From: Microbacterium aurantiacum
GTDB taxonomy: Bacteria > Actinomycetota > Actinomycetes > Actinomycetales > Microbacteriaceae
NCBI RefSeq assembly: GCF_021654035.1
Contig: NZ_JAJPDW010000001.1
Span: 372,001 to 436,000, forward strand
Direction: 5' to 3'
Length of the DNA: 64,000 bases
Positions 8,985 to 18,314 of this stretch are shown piece after piece. Positions within the stretch are counted from its first letter, which is position 1. Each line of letters starts with the position of its first letter. The translations under genes were made by a program, and so were the position numbers. The notes beneath the pieces were generated by a model, which saw only the letters and a program-made list of their open reading frames with translations, had not been told where the DNA came from and ran no database searches.

Positions 8985-8998
8985 TGCAAGCGTTTGCG
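8985..8998. promoter_or_regulatory. LacI-family operator-like site (distal)
   Basis: TGCAAGCGTTTGCG contains the near-palindrome GCAAGCGTTTGC, close to the AANCGNTT-centred consensus recognised by LacI/GalR regulators of maltose and starch genes in actinobacteria. It lies 180 bases upstream of the amylopullulanase start and about 75 bases (seven helical turns) from the second site. No LacI-type gene is in the window. Confidence 0.6.
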
Positions 8999-9059
8999 GG
9001 GTGGCGGACGGGAACGAGCATGTGAGCGAGAACACCGCAGGATGAGAGGCTTCTCATGA

Positions 9060-9073
9060 TGTAAGCGCTTGCA
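9060..9073. promoter_or_regulatory. LacI-family operator-like site (proximal)
   Basis: TGTAAGCGCTTGCA is a palindrome with one mismatched pair, centred on GCGC with AAGC/GCTT half-sites, the classic LacI/GalR operator shape. It lies 92 bases before the amylopullulanase GTG. Together with the distal site it suggests repression relieved by a maltodextrin signal. Confidence 0.7.
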
Positions 9074-9164
9074 TTCACGTGCGACGCCGGGATACGGTCG
9101 CTCCCAGCCGGAGGTACGACGCCGTGCCGCCGGTTCCGCTCCCACCACTCCCCAGGAGTCCTTC

Positions 9165-12100
9165 GTGTCGATGACGACCCCCTCGCGCGCGCGCCGCGCA
9201 CTCGCCTCCCTCGCGACTGCCGCGCTCGTCCTGACCGCGGGGGTTTCGTCCCTCGCCGTCCCCGCGCTCGCCGCCCCCGCGGCCGCTGCCGCGGACCGCA
9301 CAGTCGCCCTCGTCGGGTCGCTGCAGAGCGAGCTCGGCTGCAGCGCCGACTGGCAGCCCGAGTGCGACGCCACCGAGCTCGCCCCGACCGGCGACGACGG
9401 CCGGTACGCCGCAGAGTTCGAGGTCCCGGCCGGTACGTGGGAGTACAAGGTCGCGTTCGACGACGCCTGGGACGAGGCGTACGGGCTCGACGGCACCGAC
9501 GCGAACATCCCCTTGACGGTCGCGGGCCCCGCCCAGCTCCGGTTCGTCTTCGACGCGAACCTTCAGCGGGTCGGCGTCGAGGCGCTCGCCCTGGACGGCG
9601 AGTACACCGACGCCGACGACGCGCTGGTGGCCGAGCCGGTCCGCCAGCCAGGCGCGGAGGAGCAGTTCTACTTCGTCATGACCGACCGGTTCGCCAACGG
9701 CGACCCGTCCAACGACACCGGCGGGCTCGAGGGCGATCGCCTCGCCACCGGGCTCGACCCGACGAACTCCGGCTTCTATCACGGCGGTGACATCGCCGGT
9801 CTCCGCCAGAACCTCGACTACATCGAGGGGCTCGGCACGAGTGCGATCTGGCTGACCCCGAGCTTCATGAACAAGCCCGTCCAGGGCGTCGGGGCCGACG
9901 CCTCGGCCGGCTACCACGGCTACTGGATCACGGACTTCACGCGCATCGACCCGCACCTCGGCACCAACGAGGAGCTCGCGGCCTTCATCGAGGACGCCCA
10001 CGCGCGCGACATCAAGGTCTACTTCGACATCATCACCAACCACACCGCCGACGTCATTACCTACGCCGAGGGCCGGTACTCGTACGTCGACCAGGCGACG
10101 CGTCCGTACCGGGATGCCGCGGGCAACGACTTCGACCCGGCGACGTACGCGGGCACCGACTCCTTCCCCGCGCTCGACCCCGCGACCTCGTTCCCGTACA
10201 CCCCCGTCATCGCGCCGGAGGAGGCGGAGGTCAAGGTCCCGGCGTGGCTCAACGACCCGACGCTGTACCACAACCGCGGTGACTCGACGTGGGCGGGGGA
10301 GTCGGTCACGTATGGCGACTTCGTCGGTCTCGACGACCTCATGACCGAGCACCCCACCGTGGTGAACGGCTTCGTCGAGGTCTACCAGGACTGGATCGAC
10401 CTCGGCATCGACGGTTTCCGCATCGACACCGTCAAGCACGTCAACACCGAGTTCTGGGAGACCTGGACCACGGAGGTCCTCGACTACGCCCGCGCGCAGG
10501 GCAAGCCCGACTTCTTCATGTTCGGCGAGGTGTACGACGGAGACCCTGCCAAGCTCGCGCCCTACGTCCGCGGCACCGACATGAACTCCGTCCTCGATTT
10601 CGCCTTCCAGGGCGCGGCCTCCTCGTTCGCCGGCGGCGGCAAGCCCACGGTGCTGTCGACGCTCTTCGCGGGTGACGACCGCTACACGACGCCGGACTCC
10701 TCGGCGACGGCACTGCCGACCTTCCTCGGCAACCACGACATGGGCCGCATCGGACACTTCCTCGCCGGCAAGGGCGACGTCCTGCAGCGCGACCGGCTCG
10801 CGCATGAGCTGATGTTCCTCACGCGCGGCCAGCCGGTGATCTACTACGGCGACGAGCAGGGCTTCGCCGGCAACGGCGGCGACCGCGCCGCACGGCAGTC
10901 GCTGTTCGCCAGCCAGGTCGCCGAGTACATCGAGCAGCCGCTCGTGACGGGCGAGACCGTCGGCGCGCAGGACCGCTACGACACCGACGCTCCGCTGTAC
11001 ACCGACATCGCCGCGCTCTCGCAGCTGCGGGCGGAGCACCCGACGCTCACCACCGGGGCGCAGATCGAGCGCCACGCCGACGACGCCGCCGGCATCTACG
11101 CGTTCTCCCGCGTCGATCCGACCGACCGTGTCGAGTACCTCGTCGCGGTCAACAACGCCACCACCGAGGCATCCGTCGCCCTCTCGACCCTGACCGCGGA
11201 CGCATCCTACGCGCCGGTCTACGGCGACGCCGAGACGCTCGTCACGGATGCCGCCGCCGAGGTGTCGGTGACCGTGCCGCCGCTGTCCGCCGTGGTCTGG
11301 CGGGCCGACCGCACCGTATCGGCGCCGGCGGAAGCCGCGCCGCTGACGGTATCGGTGCCCACCGCGGGGGCGGGTGTCACCGGAAGCGCCCCGATCGCCG
11401 CGACGGCGGACGACGCATGGCGTCAGACCGCGTTCGCGTGGCGCGTCGTCGGCGGCGACGACTGGCAGTCGCTCGGCGTGGCCGAGGACGTCGACCCGCG
11501 GGTCTTCCACGACGTCGACGACCTCGCCCCCGGAACGCTCGTCGAGTACCGCGCGGTGTCGACGGATGCCGCGGGCGCACGCTCGGCCGCCTCGACCTAC
11601 GCCTCGGTCGGCAACCGCGTCGACCTCGGCGTCGTCGAGGAGGAGCCCGAGGGGCCCGGCGAGGTCGAGCCGCAGGAGCCGACCGTTTACGGCGCGGTCA
11701 GCGTGCCCGGAAGCCTCAACCGCGAGGCCGGATGCCCGGACGACTGGCAGCCGGGCTGCGACGCGGTGCAGATGACCCAGGTCGACGGCATCTGGACGTT
11801 GCGCCTCGACGACCTGGCGGCCGGCGACTACGAGTACAAGATCGCCACCGAGAAGAGCTGGGATGAGAACTACGGCGCCGGCGGCGCCCTCAACGGCCCG
11901 AACATCACCCTCGCCCACGCGGGCGGACCGATCGAGTTCTTCTTCGACCCGCGGACCAAGAACGTCACCTCCACCGCGGACGGCCCCGTCATCACCCTCC
12001 CGGGATCGTTCCAGAGCGAGCTGGGCTGCGCGGCCGACTGGTCGCCGGCGTGCCTCGCGAGCATGATGTTCGACCGCGACGGTGACGGCGTCTTCCAGTT

Positions 12101-15100
12101 CACCACCGACGATCTGCCGACCGGCTCGTACGAGGTCAAGGTCGCCCACGACCGCGGCTGGGACGAGAACTACGGCGCGGACGGCGCCCCCGGCGGGTCG
12201 AACATCACCTTCCGCGCCACCGAGGGGGAGGTCACCACGTTCCGCTACGACATCGCCTCGCACCGCCTCACCGTCCGCTCCACCGAGAGCGCGGTCGACG
12301 GGCTCGGCGAGCTCCGCGCCCACTGGATCGACCAGGCGACGATCGCCGTGCCGAGCGACCTCGGGTCTTCGGCCGCGGGGGCGGTGTGGGAGCTCTACGG
12401 ATCGGCGGCTGCCGGTCTCTCCCTCGACGGCGCCGAGATCCGCGGGGGCGACCCCCTCGCGCTCTCGGTGATCGACGGCGGCCTCACCGAGGAGCAGCGC
12501 TCCCGGTTCCCGGCGCTCGCCGCGTACACCGCGCTGCGCGTGGACGATGTCGACCGTGACGCGGTGGCCGAGCTCCTGACGGGGCAGCTCGCCCTCGCCC
12601 AGCGGACGTCGAACGGTGCGGTGTCGGCGTTCACCGGCATCCAGATCCCCGGCGTCCTCGATGACCTCTACGCCGACGCGGTGCGCGACCTGCCGCTCGG
12701 GGTGACGTTCTCGGGCAAGAAGCCGACCTTCCGCCTCTGGGCGCCGACCGCGCAGTCCGCGACCCTCCTGACGTGGGAGGCCGGAGCCACCGGCGACCCC
12801 GTCCGGCACGAGGCGCGCCGGGATGCGGCATCCGGATCCTGGACCGTAGAGGGCGGAGCGAAGCTGCGCGGCGACGAGTACCTGTGGGAGGTCGTGGTCT
12901 ATGCCCCGACGACGGGGGCGATCGAGACGAACCTCGTGACGGACCCCTCCTCGGTGGCCCTCACGACGAACTCCGAGCGCTCGGTCGCGATCGACCTCGC
13001 CGACAAGGCCTTCCGCCCGAAGGCGTGGGAGAAGACAGCGGCGCCGAAGATCGACCGCCCCGTGGACCGCGCGATCTACGAGCTGCACATCCGCGACTTC
13101 TCGATCACCGACACCACCGTCCCCGAGGACGAGCGCGGCACGTACCGGGCGTTCACGCGGGCCGGGAGCGCCGGTATGACACAGCTCGCCGAGCTGGCGG
13201 ATGCCGGGATCAACACCGTGCACCTCCTGCCCTCGTTCGACATCGCCACGATCGAGGAGGACCGTGCCGCGCAGGCCGTGCCCGACTGCGACCTCGCGTC
13301 GTTCGCGCCGGACTCCGACCAGCAGCAGGCCTGCATCGACGCCGTCCGCGACGCCGACGGCTTCAACTGGGGCTACGACCCGTTCCACTTCTTCGCACCG
13401 GAGGGGTCGTACGCGACCGATCCCGAGGGAGGGGCGCGCGTGGCGGAGTTCCGCGACATGGTCGGGGCCCTGCATGCCACGGGTCTGCAGGTCGTGCTCG
13501 ACCAGGTCTACAACCACACCGCCCAGTCGGGTCAGGGCGAGCGCTCGGTCCTCGACCGCGTCGTCCCCGGCTACTACCACCGCCTGAACGCGGCGGGCGG
13601 CGTGGAGACCTCGACCTGCTGCGAGAACGTCGCCACCGAGCACGAGGTCGCCGAGAAGCTCATGGTGGACGCGGTCGTCATGTGGGCGCGCGACTACAAG
13701 GTCGACGGGTTCCGCTTCGACCTCATGGGGCACCACTCGCGCGACAACATGCTCGCCGTGCGGGCCGCGCTGGACGAGTTGACGCTGAAGAAGGACGGCG
13801 TCGACGGGAAGAGCGTCTACCTCTACGGCGAGGGCTGGAACTTCGGCGAGGTGGCGGACAACGCCCTGTTCGAGCAGGCCACGCAGGGGCAGCTCGGCGG
13901 CACCGGCATCGGCACGTTCAACGACCGTCTCCGCGACGGTGTGCACGGCGGCAGCCCGGTCGACGGCTCGTCGACGCTCGACCAGGGCTTCGGCACCGGC
14001 CTCGGTACGGATCCCAACGGGTCGCCCGTCGACCCGGCCGACCGCACGCTCGGTCAGCAGACCGACCTCGTCAAGCTCGGGCTCGCCGGGAACCTCCGCG
14101 ACTTCACGTTCACGGCATCCGACGGGTCCGTGAAGCGGGGCGACGAGGTCGACTACAACGGCTCGGCCGCCGGCTACGCCGACCAGCCCGACGAAGTGAT
14201 CACCTACGTCGACGCGCACGACAACGAGACGCTCTACGACCTGTCGGTGCTGAAGCTGCCGGTGGAGACCTCGATGGCCGACCGGGTGCGGATGAACACC
14301 GTCTCGCTCGCGACCGTCGCTCTGGCGCAGACGCCCGCGTTCTGGCACGCCGGCACGGAGCTGCTGCGCTCGAAGTCGCTCGATCGCAACAGCTACAACT
14401 CCGGCGACTGGTTCAACCGGATCGACTGGACCGGGACCGAGTCGACCTTCGGGTCGGGTCTGCCCCCTCGCGCCGACAACGAGGAGAAGTGGCCGCTGAT
14501 GGCGCCGCTCCTGGCGAACCCGGCACTGAAGCCCGCGGCATCCGACATCGCCGCGGCGGAGTCGGCGGCGCTGGACCTCCTGCGGGTCCGGTCGGAGGTC
14601 GGACTCCTGCGTCTCGGGTCGGCGGATCTCATCACCGAGAAGGTCTCGTTCCCCGGTGGGGGAGCGGATGCCGCACCCGGCGTGATCACGATGGTGATCG
14701 ACGACCGGATCGGCGCGGGGGTCGACGACGAGCTCGCCGGTGCGCTGGTGGTCTTCAACGCCTCGCCGGAGCCGGTCACCCAGACCGTCGACGCGCTCGC
14801 CGGTCGGGATTTCGCTCTGACTCCGGCGCTCGCGAACGGCGCCGACCCGGTGGTGAAGACCACGACGTGGGATGCCGCCACGGGAACGGTCACGGTGCCC
14901 GCGCGCTCGGTCGCGGTGCTCACCGAGGCGGAGATCGTGCCGGTCGCCACGACCGTCGTGGCGGTGCCGGACCGGTTCGTCGTTCCCGCCGGCAAGGCTG
15001 TCTCGGTCAGCGGTGCGGTCTTCGCCCGCGACCGGACCGCGCCCGTCGGCACGGTGACGATCACCGACGCGGGGAAGACCGTGGCGACCGTCACGGTGAC

Positions 15101-15239
15101 GGCCGACACCAACGGCCGCTTCCGCGTGACGCTCCCGCCGCTGTCGCGCGGTCTGCATCTGCTGCGGGTGTCTTTCGCGGGCGCGTCGGGTTACGAGGAC
15201 TCGCGCATGGTGGTTCCGCTGCCGGTCATCGCGCGCTGA
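9165..15239 (+). CDS. Secreted amylopullulanase: alpha-amylase plus pullulanase fusion
   Basis: A 2024-aa exported enzyme degrading starch and pullulan at both alpha-1,4 and alpha-1,6 bonds. GTG 9165 is chosen because CAGGAG lies six bases upstream; an Ala-rich signal peptide follows (about residues 1-43). Order: pullulanase X25-type domain (about 45-135); GH13 alpha-amylase (about 165-720) with nucleophile Asp421 in FRIDTVKH, acid/base Glu455 in FGEVYDG and Asp525 in NHDMG; short Fn3-like linker; two more X25 domains (about 845-1040); N-terminal pullulanase and CBM48 domains; GH13 pullulanase with Asp1519 in FRFDLMGHH, Glu1556 in YGEGWNFGEV and Asp1686 in DAHDNE; a C-terminal Ig-like domain. 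Both active sites look intact. No sorting signal, so it is probably free. Two LacI-type operators precede it; a 20-bp hairpin follows. Confidence 0.95.
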   Translation: MSMTTPSRARRALASLATAALVLTAGVSSLAVPALAAPAAAAADRTVALVGSLQSELGCSADWQPECDATELAPTGDDGRYAAEFEVPAGTWEYKVAFDDAWDEAYGLDGTDANIPLTVAGPAQLRFVFDANLQRVGVEALALDGEYTDADDALVAEPVRQPGAEEQFYFVMTDRFANGDPSNDTGGLEGDRLATGLDPTNSGFYHGGDIAGLRQNLDYIEGLGTSAIWLTPSFMNKPVQGVGADASAGYHGYWITDFTRIDPHLGTNEELAAFIEDAHARDIKVYFDIITNHTADVITYAEGRYSYVDQATRPYRDAAGNDFDPATYAGTDSFPALDPATSFPYTPVIAPEEAEVKVPAWLNDPTLYHNRGDSTWAGESVTYGDFVGLDDLMTEHPTVVNGFVEVYQDWIDLGIDGFRIDTVKHVNTEFWETWTTEVLDYARAQGKPDFFMFGEVYDGDPAKLAPYVRGTDMNSVLDFAFQGAASSFAGGGKPTVLSTLFAGDDRYTTPDSSATALPTFLGNHDMGRIGHFLAGKGDVLQRDRLAHELMFLTRGQPVIYYGDEQGFAGNGGDRAARQSLFASQVAEYIEQPLVTGETVGAQDRYDTDAPLYTDIAALSQLRAEHPTLTTGAQIERHADDAAGIYAFSRVDPTDRVEYLVAVNNATTEASVALSTLTADASYAPVYGDAETLVTDAAAEVSVTVPPLSAVVWRADRTVSAPAEAAPLTVSVPTAGAGVTGSAPIAATADDAWRQTAFAWRVVGGDDWQSLGVAEDVDPRVFHDVDDLAPGTLVEYRAVSTDAAGARSAASTYASVGNRVDLGVVEEEPEGPGEVEPQEPTVYGAVSVPGSLNREAGCPDDWQPGCDAVQMTQVDGIWTLRLDDLAAGDYEYKIATEKSWDENYGAGGALNGPNITLAHAGGPIEFFFDPRTKNVTSTADGPVITLPGSFQSELGCAADWSPACLASMMFDRDGDGVFQFTTDDLPTGSYEVKVAHDRGWDENYGADGAPGGSNITFRATEGEVTTFRYDIASHRLTVRSTESAVDGLGELRAHWIDQATIAVPSDLGSSAAGAVWELYGSAAAGLSLDGAEIRGGDPLALSVIDGGLTEEQRSRFPALAAYTALRVDDVDRDAVAELLTGQLALAQRTSNGAVSAFTGIQIPGVLDDLYADAVRDLPLGVTFSGKKPTFRLWAPTAQSATLLTWEAGATGDPVRHEARRDAASGSWTVEGGAKLRGDEYLWEVVVYAPTTGAIETNLVTDPSSVALTTNSERSVAIDLADKAFRPKAWEKTAAPKIDRPVDRAIYELHIRDFSITDTTVPEDERGTYRAFTRAGSAGMTQLAELADAGINTVHLLPSFDIATIEEDRAAQAVPDCDLASFAPDSDQQQACIDAVRDADGFNWGYDPFHFFAPEGSYATDPEGGARVAEFRDMVGALHATGLQVVLDQVYNHTAQSGQGERSVLDRVVPGYYHRLNAAGGVETSTCCENVATEHEVAEKLMVDAVVMWARDYKVDGFRFDLMGHHSRDNMLAVRAALDELTLKKDGVDGKSVYLYGEGWNFGEVADNALFEQATQGQLGGTGIGTFNDRLRDGVHGGSPVDGSSTLDQGFGTGLGTDPNGSPVDPADRTLGQQTDLVKLGLAGNLRDFTFTASDGSVKRGDEVDYNGSAAGYADQPDEVITYVDAHDNETLYDLSVLKLPVETSMADRVRMNTVSLATVALAQTPAFWHAGTELLRSKSLDRNSYNSGDWFNRIDWTGTESTFGSGLPPRADNEEKWPLMAPLLANPALKPAASDIAAAESAALDLLRVRSEVGLLRLGSADLITEKVSFPGGGADAAPGVITMVIDDRIGAGVDDELAGALVVFNASPEPVTQTVDALAGRDFALTPALANGADPVVKTTTWDAATGTVTVPARSVAVLTEAEIVPVATTVVAVPDRFVVPAGKAVSVSGAVFARDRTAPVGTVTITDAGKTVATVTVTADTNGRFRVTLPPLSRGLHLLRVSFAGASGYEDSRMVVPLPVIAR

Positions 15240-15253
15240 CGCGCTCCGCCGGA

Positions 15254-15298
15254 AACACCTCGGCCCCCTCACCATCGCGGTGAGGGGGCCGAGGTGTT
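15254..15298 (+). terminator. Strong rho-independent-type hairpin after amylopullulanase
   Basis: A perfect 20-bp stem, AACACCTCGGCCCCCTCACC against its complement, closes a 5-nt loop (ATCGC) 15 bases after the stop codon. The right arm ends in TT then CTC; no longer U-tract. Its length and placement make it the clearest terminator in the window. Confidence 0.92.
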
Positions 15299-15306
15299 CT
15301 CGGCTG

Positions 15307-15346
15307 CATGGATGCCCTGCCGAAAAGTAGGGCATCCATGTAAAAT
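15307..15346 (+). promoter_or_regulatory. Promoter with perfect 12-bp inverted-repeat operator for the acyl-CoA operon
   Basis: CATGGATGCCCT (15307-15318) and AGGGCATCCATG (15329-15340) form a perfect inverted repeat with a 10-bp spacer, immediately followed by TAAAAT (15341-15346), a good -10 box. The dyad therefore covers the -35 region. This is the expected architecture for repression by a dimeric regulator of the TetR or GntR type. The leader to ATG 15386 would be about 35 nt. A shared terminator is less likely because the 20-bp hairpin just upstream already fills that role. Confidence 0.72.
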
Positions 15347-15385
15347 CTCCACAGTGACAATGTCGTCCCACAAGGAAGCAGCATC

Positions 15386-16573
15386 ATGACCATGGAGATG
15401 TCCGTCGCCGCCGCATCCAGCGCGACCGAATCCGCCCCCGCGCTGTCCGCCGAAGACCGCGCCGCGGTCCTGGAGGCGGTACGGAACTTCGCCGCCGCAG
15501 AGCTCGCCCCGCACGCGCTGGAGTGGGATCTCGCCGGGCACTTCCCGCGCGAGACGCTCGAGCGGGCCGGCGAGCTCGGACTCGGCGGGATCTACGTCCG
15601 CGACGATGTCGGCGGCACCGGCCTCGGCCGCCGCGATGCGATCGCGATCTTCGAGGAGCTAGCCCAGGGCGACCCCTCGATCGCCGCCTTCGTGACGATC
15701 CACAACATGGTCGCCTGGATGATCGACACGTACGGCAGCGAGGCGCAGCGCCGCCGGTTCCTGCCCGAGCTCACCGCGATGCGCGGCTTCGGCAGCTACT
15801 GCCTCACCGAGCCCGGTGCGGGATCGGATGCTGCCGCCATCACCACCAGCGCGATCCGCGACGGCGCGCACTACGTGCTCACGGGCGTCAAGCAGTTCAT
15901 CTCCGGCGCGGGGGAGGCATCCGTCTACGTGGTCATGGCGCGCACCGGCGAACCGGGTGCCCGCGGCATCTCCGCGTTCCTCGTCCCGGGCGACGCCGAG
16001 GGGCTGTTGTTCGGACCGAACGAGAAGAAGATGGGGTGGAAGGCGCAGCCCACCCGGCAGGTCATCCTCGACGAGGTGCGCGTGGGGGCCGATGCGCTCC
16101 TCGGCACCGAGGGGCGCGGCTTCGCGATGGCGATGTCGGCGCTCGACGGCGGGCGGCTGAACATCGCGGCGTGCTCGCTCGGCGGGGCGCAGTGGGCGCT
16201 GGATCGCGCGACGCGGTACGTCCACGAGCGATTCACGTTCGGTGAGCCCCTCGCCGAGAAGCAGTCGGTCGTCTTCACCCTCGCCGACCTGGCCACCGAA
16301 CTCCGCGCCGCCCGTGCTCTCGTCCGGGATGCGGCGGCGGCGCTGGATGCCCGCGAACCGGATGCCGGGATGCAGTGCGCCATGGCCAAACGCTTCGCCA
16401 CCGACGTCGGGTTCCGCGTCGCCAACGACGCCCTCCAGCTCCACGGCGGGTACGGCTACCTGCACGAGTACGGCATCGAGAAGGTGGTGCGCGACCTCCG
16501 GGTCCACCAGATCCTCGAGGGCACGAACGAGATCATGCGCGTCGTCATCGGCCGGCACCTCCTCGGGGCCTGA
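15386..16573 (+). CDS. Acyl-CoA dehydrogenase, probably isobutyryl-CoA/short-branched-chain type
   Basis: FAD enzyme that introduces the alpha-beta double bond in acyl-CoA and passes electrons to ETF. The 395-aa product has YCLTEPGAGSDAA (FAD/substrate loop), the LHGGYGYLHEYGIEKVVRDLRVHQI helix of the family, and catalytic Glu378 in LEGTNEIMR at the position used by straight and branched short-chain dehydrogenases. ATG 15386 has AAGGA ten bases upstream; ATG 15392 is a weaker alternative. First gene of an operon with mmsB-like and enoyl-CoA hydratase genes, which suggests isobutyryl-CoA from valine as substrate; that is inference from context. The promoter carries a perfect 12-bp inverted repeat. 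EtfBA, its likely electron acceptor, are encoded 2.4 kb downstream. Confidence 0.92.
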   Translation: MTMEMSVAAASSATESAPALSAEDRAAVLEAVRNFAAAELAPHALEWDLAGHFPRETLERAGELGLGGIYVRDDVGGTGLGRRDAIAIFEELAQGDPSIAAFVTIHNMVAWMIDTYGSEAQRRRFLPELTAMRGFGSYCLTEPGAGSDAAAITTSAIRDGAHYVLTGVKQFISGAGEASVYVVMARTGEPGARGISAFLVPGDAEGLLFGPNEKKMGWKAQPTRQVILDEVRVGADALLGTEGRGFAMAMSALDGGRLNIAACSLGGAQWALDRATRYVHERFTFGEPLAEKQSVVFTLADLATELRAARALVRDAAAALDAREPDAGMQCAMAKRFATDVGFRVANDALQLHGGYGYLHEYGIEKVVRDLRVHQILEGTNEIMRVVIGRHLLGA

Positions 16574-16574
16574 C

Positions 16575-17519
16575 ATGCGCGTCGCCTTCCTCGGCCTCGG
16601 CCACATGGGACTCCCGATGGCGGTGAACCTCCACCGCGCCGGACACCGGGTGGTCGGTTTCGACGTGGCGGATCGGGCACGGGGGGCCGCGCGGGAGACG
16701 GGCCTGGAGGTCGCGGGCTCCGCCCCGGACGCCGTTCGTCGCGCGGAGGCGGAGGTCGTCGTAACGATGTTCCAGAACGGCGCGCAGGTGCTCGCGGCGT
16801 ACACCGGCGCGGGAGGTGAACCGGGTCTCTGCGACGTCGCGGCGCCGGGAACGCTGTTCGTGGACTGCTCCACCATCGCCGTCGACGACGCCCGGAGCGC
16901 GCACAGCGTCGCCGGATCCGCCGGTCACCGCGCGCTGGACGCCCCGGTGTCCGGCGGAGTGGTGGGGGCCGAGGCGGGCACCCTGACCTTCATGGTCGGG
17001 GGCGCGGCATCCGATCTCGACGAGGTCCGCGCGCTCCTGGAGACCATGGGGCGACGCGTCGTCCACTGCGGCGGACCCGGCCTCGGACAGGCGGCGAAGA
17101 TCTGCAACAACATGATCCTGGCGGTGTCGCAGATCGCCGTCGCGGAGGCGTTCGTCCTCGGCGAGAGCCTCGGGCTCGGTCACGCGGAACTGTACGACGT
17201 CGCCGCGCACGCGAGCGGGCAGTGCTGGGCCCTGACGGTGAACTGTCCGGTGCCCGGCCCGGTGCCGTCGAGCCCCGCGAACCGCGACTTCGCCCCCGGG
17301 TTCACGGGCGCCCTCATGGACAAGGACCTCACGCTCGCAGCCCGGGCGATCGCCGACGCCGGTGTCTCGGCGCGCCTCGGATCCGCCGCCCACGAGATGT
17401 ACCGCCGCTTCGCGGAGGGGGAGGGTGCCGGACGGGACTTCTCGGGCATCATCGAGACCATCCGCGCGCACAGCCGCGGAACCGAATCGCCCGACGACGC
17501 ACGAGGAGCACCCCGATGA
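16575..17519 (+). CDS. mmsB: 3-hydroxyisobutyrate dehydrogenase
   Basis: Oxidises 3-hydroxyisobutyrate to methylmalonate semialdehyde with NAD+, a late step of valine degradation. The 314-aa protein of the beta-hydroxyacid dehydrogenase family has the nucleotide motif [15 protein letters not shown] at the N-terminus, the substrate-binding segment [22 protein letters not shown], and the catalytic lysine in [13 protein letters not shown] 16575 lies one base after the acyl-CoA dehydrogenase stop. Its end overlaps the hydratase start (ATGA at 17516-17519), indicating translational coupling. The C-terminal extension after the [10 protein letters not shown] helix is short and low complexity. Related gamma-hydroxybutyrate or tartronate semialdehyde reductases are possible, but the operon favours valine catabolism. 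Confidence 0.9.
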   Translation: MRVAFLGLGHMGLPMAVNLHRAGHRVVGFDVADRARGAARETGLEVAGSAPDAVRRAEAEVVVTMFQNGAQVLAAYTGAGGEPGLCDVAAPGTLFVDCSTIAVDDARSAHSVAGSAGHRALDAPVSGGVVGAEAGTLTFMVGGAASDLDEVRALLETMGRRVVHCGGPGLGQAAKICNNMILAVSQIAVAEAFVLGESLGLGHAELYDVAAHASGQCWALTVNCPVPGPVPSSPANRDFAPGFTGALMDKDLTLAARAIADAGVSARLGSAAHEMYRRFAEGEGAGRDFSGIIETIRAHSRGTESPDDARGAPR

Positions 17520-18292
17520 CCGAGTACGACACGATCCTGGTCGACACGCGCGGACGCGTGGGGTGGATCACGCTGAACCGTCCCGAGGCGCTGAACGCCC
17601 TGAACGGCCGCCTCATGCACGAAGTCGTCGACGTCGCGACGCGGTTCGACGCCGATCCCGGGATCGGGGCGATCGTCGTGACCGGATCGGATCGGGCCTT
17701 CGCCGCCGGTGCCGACATCAAGGAGATGGAGGACAAGACCGGCCTCGACATGGTCATGGAGGACCACTTCGGCGGCTGGGCGCGGTTCGCGGCGCTGCGG
17801 ACCCCCGTCATCGCCGCCGTCGCCGGGTACGCCCTCGGAGGCGGGTGCGAGCTGGCGATGATGTGCGACATCATCCTCGCCGCCGACACCGCGCGGTTCG
17901 GGCAGCCGGAGGTGAACCTCGGCGTCATCCCCGGGATGGGCGGATCTCAGCGGCTCGTGAGAGCAGTCGGACCGTACAAGGCCGCCGACCTCATCCTCAC
18001 CGGTCGGACGATGGATGCCGCCGAGGCCGAGCGCTCGGGCCTCGTCTCGCGCGTCGTCCCGGCTGGCGACCTGCTGGCCGAGGCGGGCGCGGTCGCGGAG
18101 CAGATCGCCGCGAAGTCGCTCCCGTCGATCTACGCCGCCACCGCGGTGCTGGACGCCGCGCAGGAGACGACCCTCGCCGAGGGGCTCCGTCTCGAGCGCC
18201 ACGTCTTCGCGAGTCTCTTCGACACGGAGGACCAGAAGGAGGGCATGGCCGCCTTCCGGGAGAAGCGCGCCGCGGAGTTCCGGCACCGGTGA
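17516..18292 (+). CDS. Enoyl-CoA hydratase
   Basis: Hydrates enoyl-CoA; in this operon the likely substrate is methacrylyl-CoA, giving 3-hydroxyisobutyryl-CoA. The 258-aa crotonase-fold protein has the oxyanion segment [11 protein letters not shown], and both catalytic glutamates are present: in [11 protein letters not shown] and in [19 protein letters not shown]. Start ATG 17516 overlaps the upstream stop by four bases. The missing step of a complete valine pathway, 3-hydroxyisobutyryl-CoA hydrolase, is also a crotonase-fold enzyme; the two retained Glu residues and GGG pattern favour a hydratase here. The gene is convergent with the MarR regulator, only 22 bases apart. Confidence 0.92.
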   Translation: MTEYDTILVDTRGRVGWITLNRPEALNALNGRLMHEVVDVATRFDADPGIGAIVVTGSDRAFAAGADIKEMEDKTGLDMVMEDHFGGWARFAALRTPVIAAVAGYALGGGCELAMMCDIILAADTARFGQPEVNLGVIPGMGGSQRLVRAVGPYKAADLILTGRTMDAAEAERSGLVSRVVPAGDLLAEAGAVAEQIAAKSLPSIYAATAVLDAAQETTLAEGLRLERHVFASLFDTEDQKEGMAAFREKRAAEFRHR

Positions 18293-18314
18293 GGGGCGTC
18301 TGGGTCGAGACGGG

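Noticed and set aside
9075..15371. A very long open frame (about 2100 codons) antisense to the amylopullulanase gene, with similar long antisense frames in most large genes
   Set aside because: Low-complexity Arg/Gly/Val-rich translation without domains; a side effect of C-ending codons in high-GC DNA.
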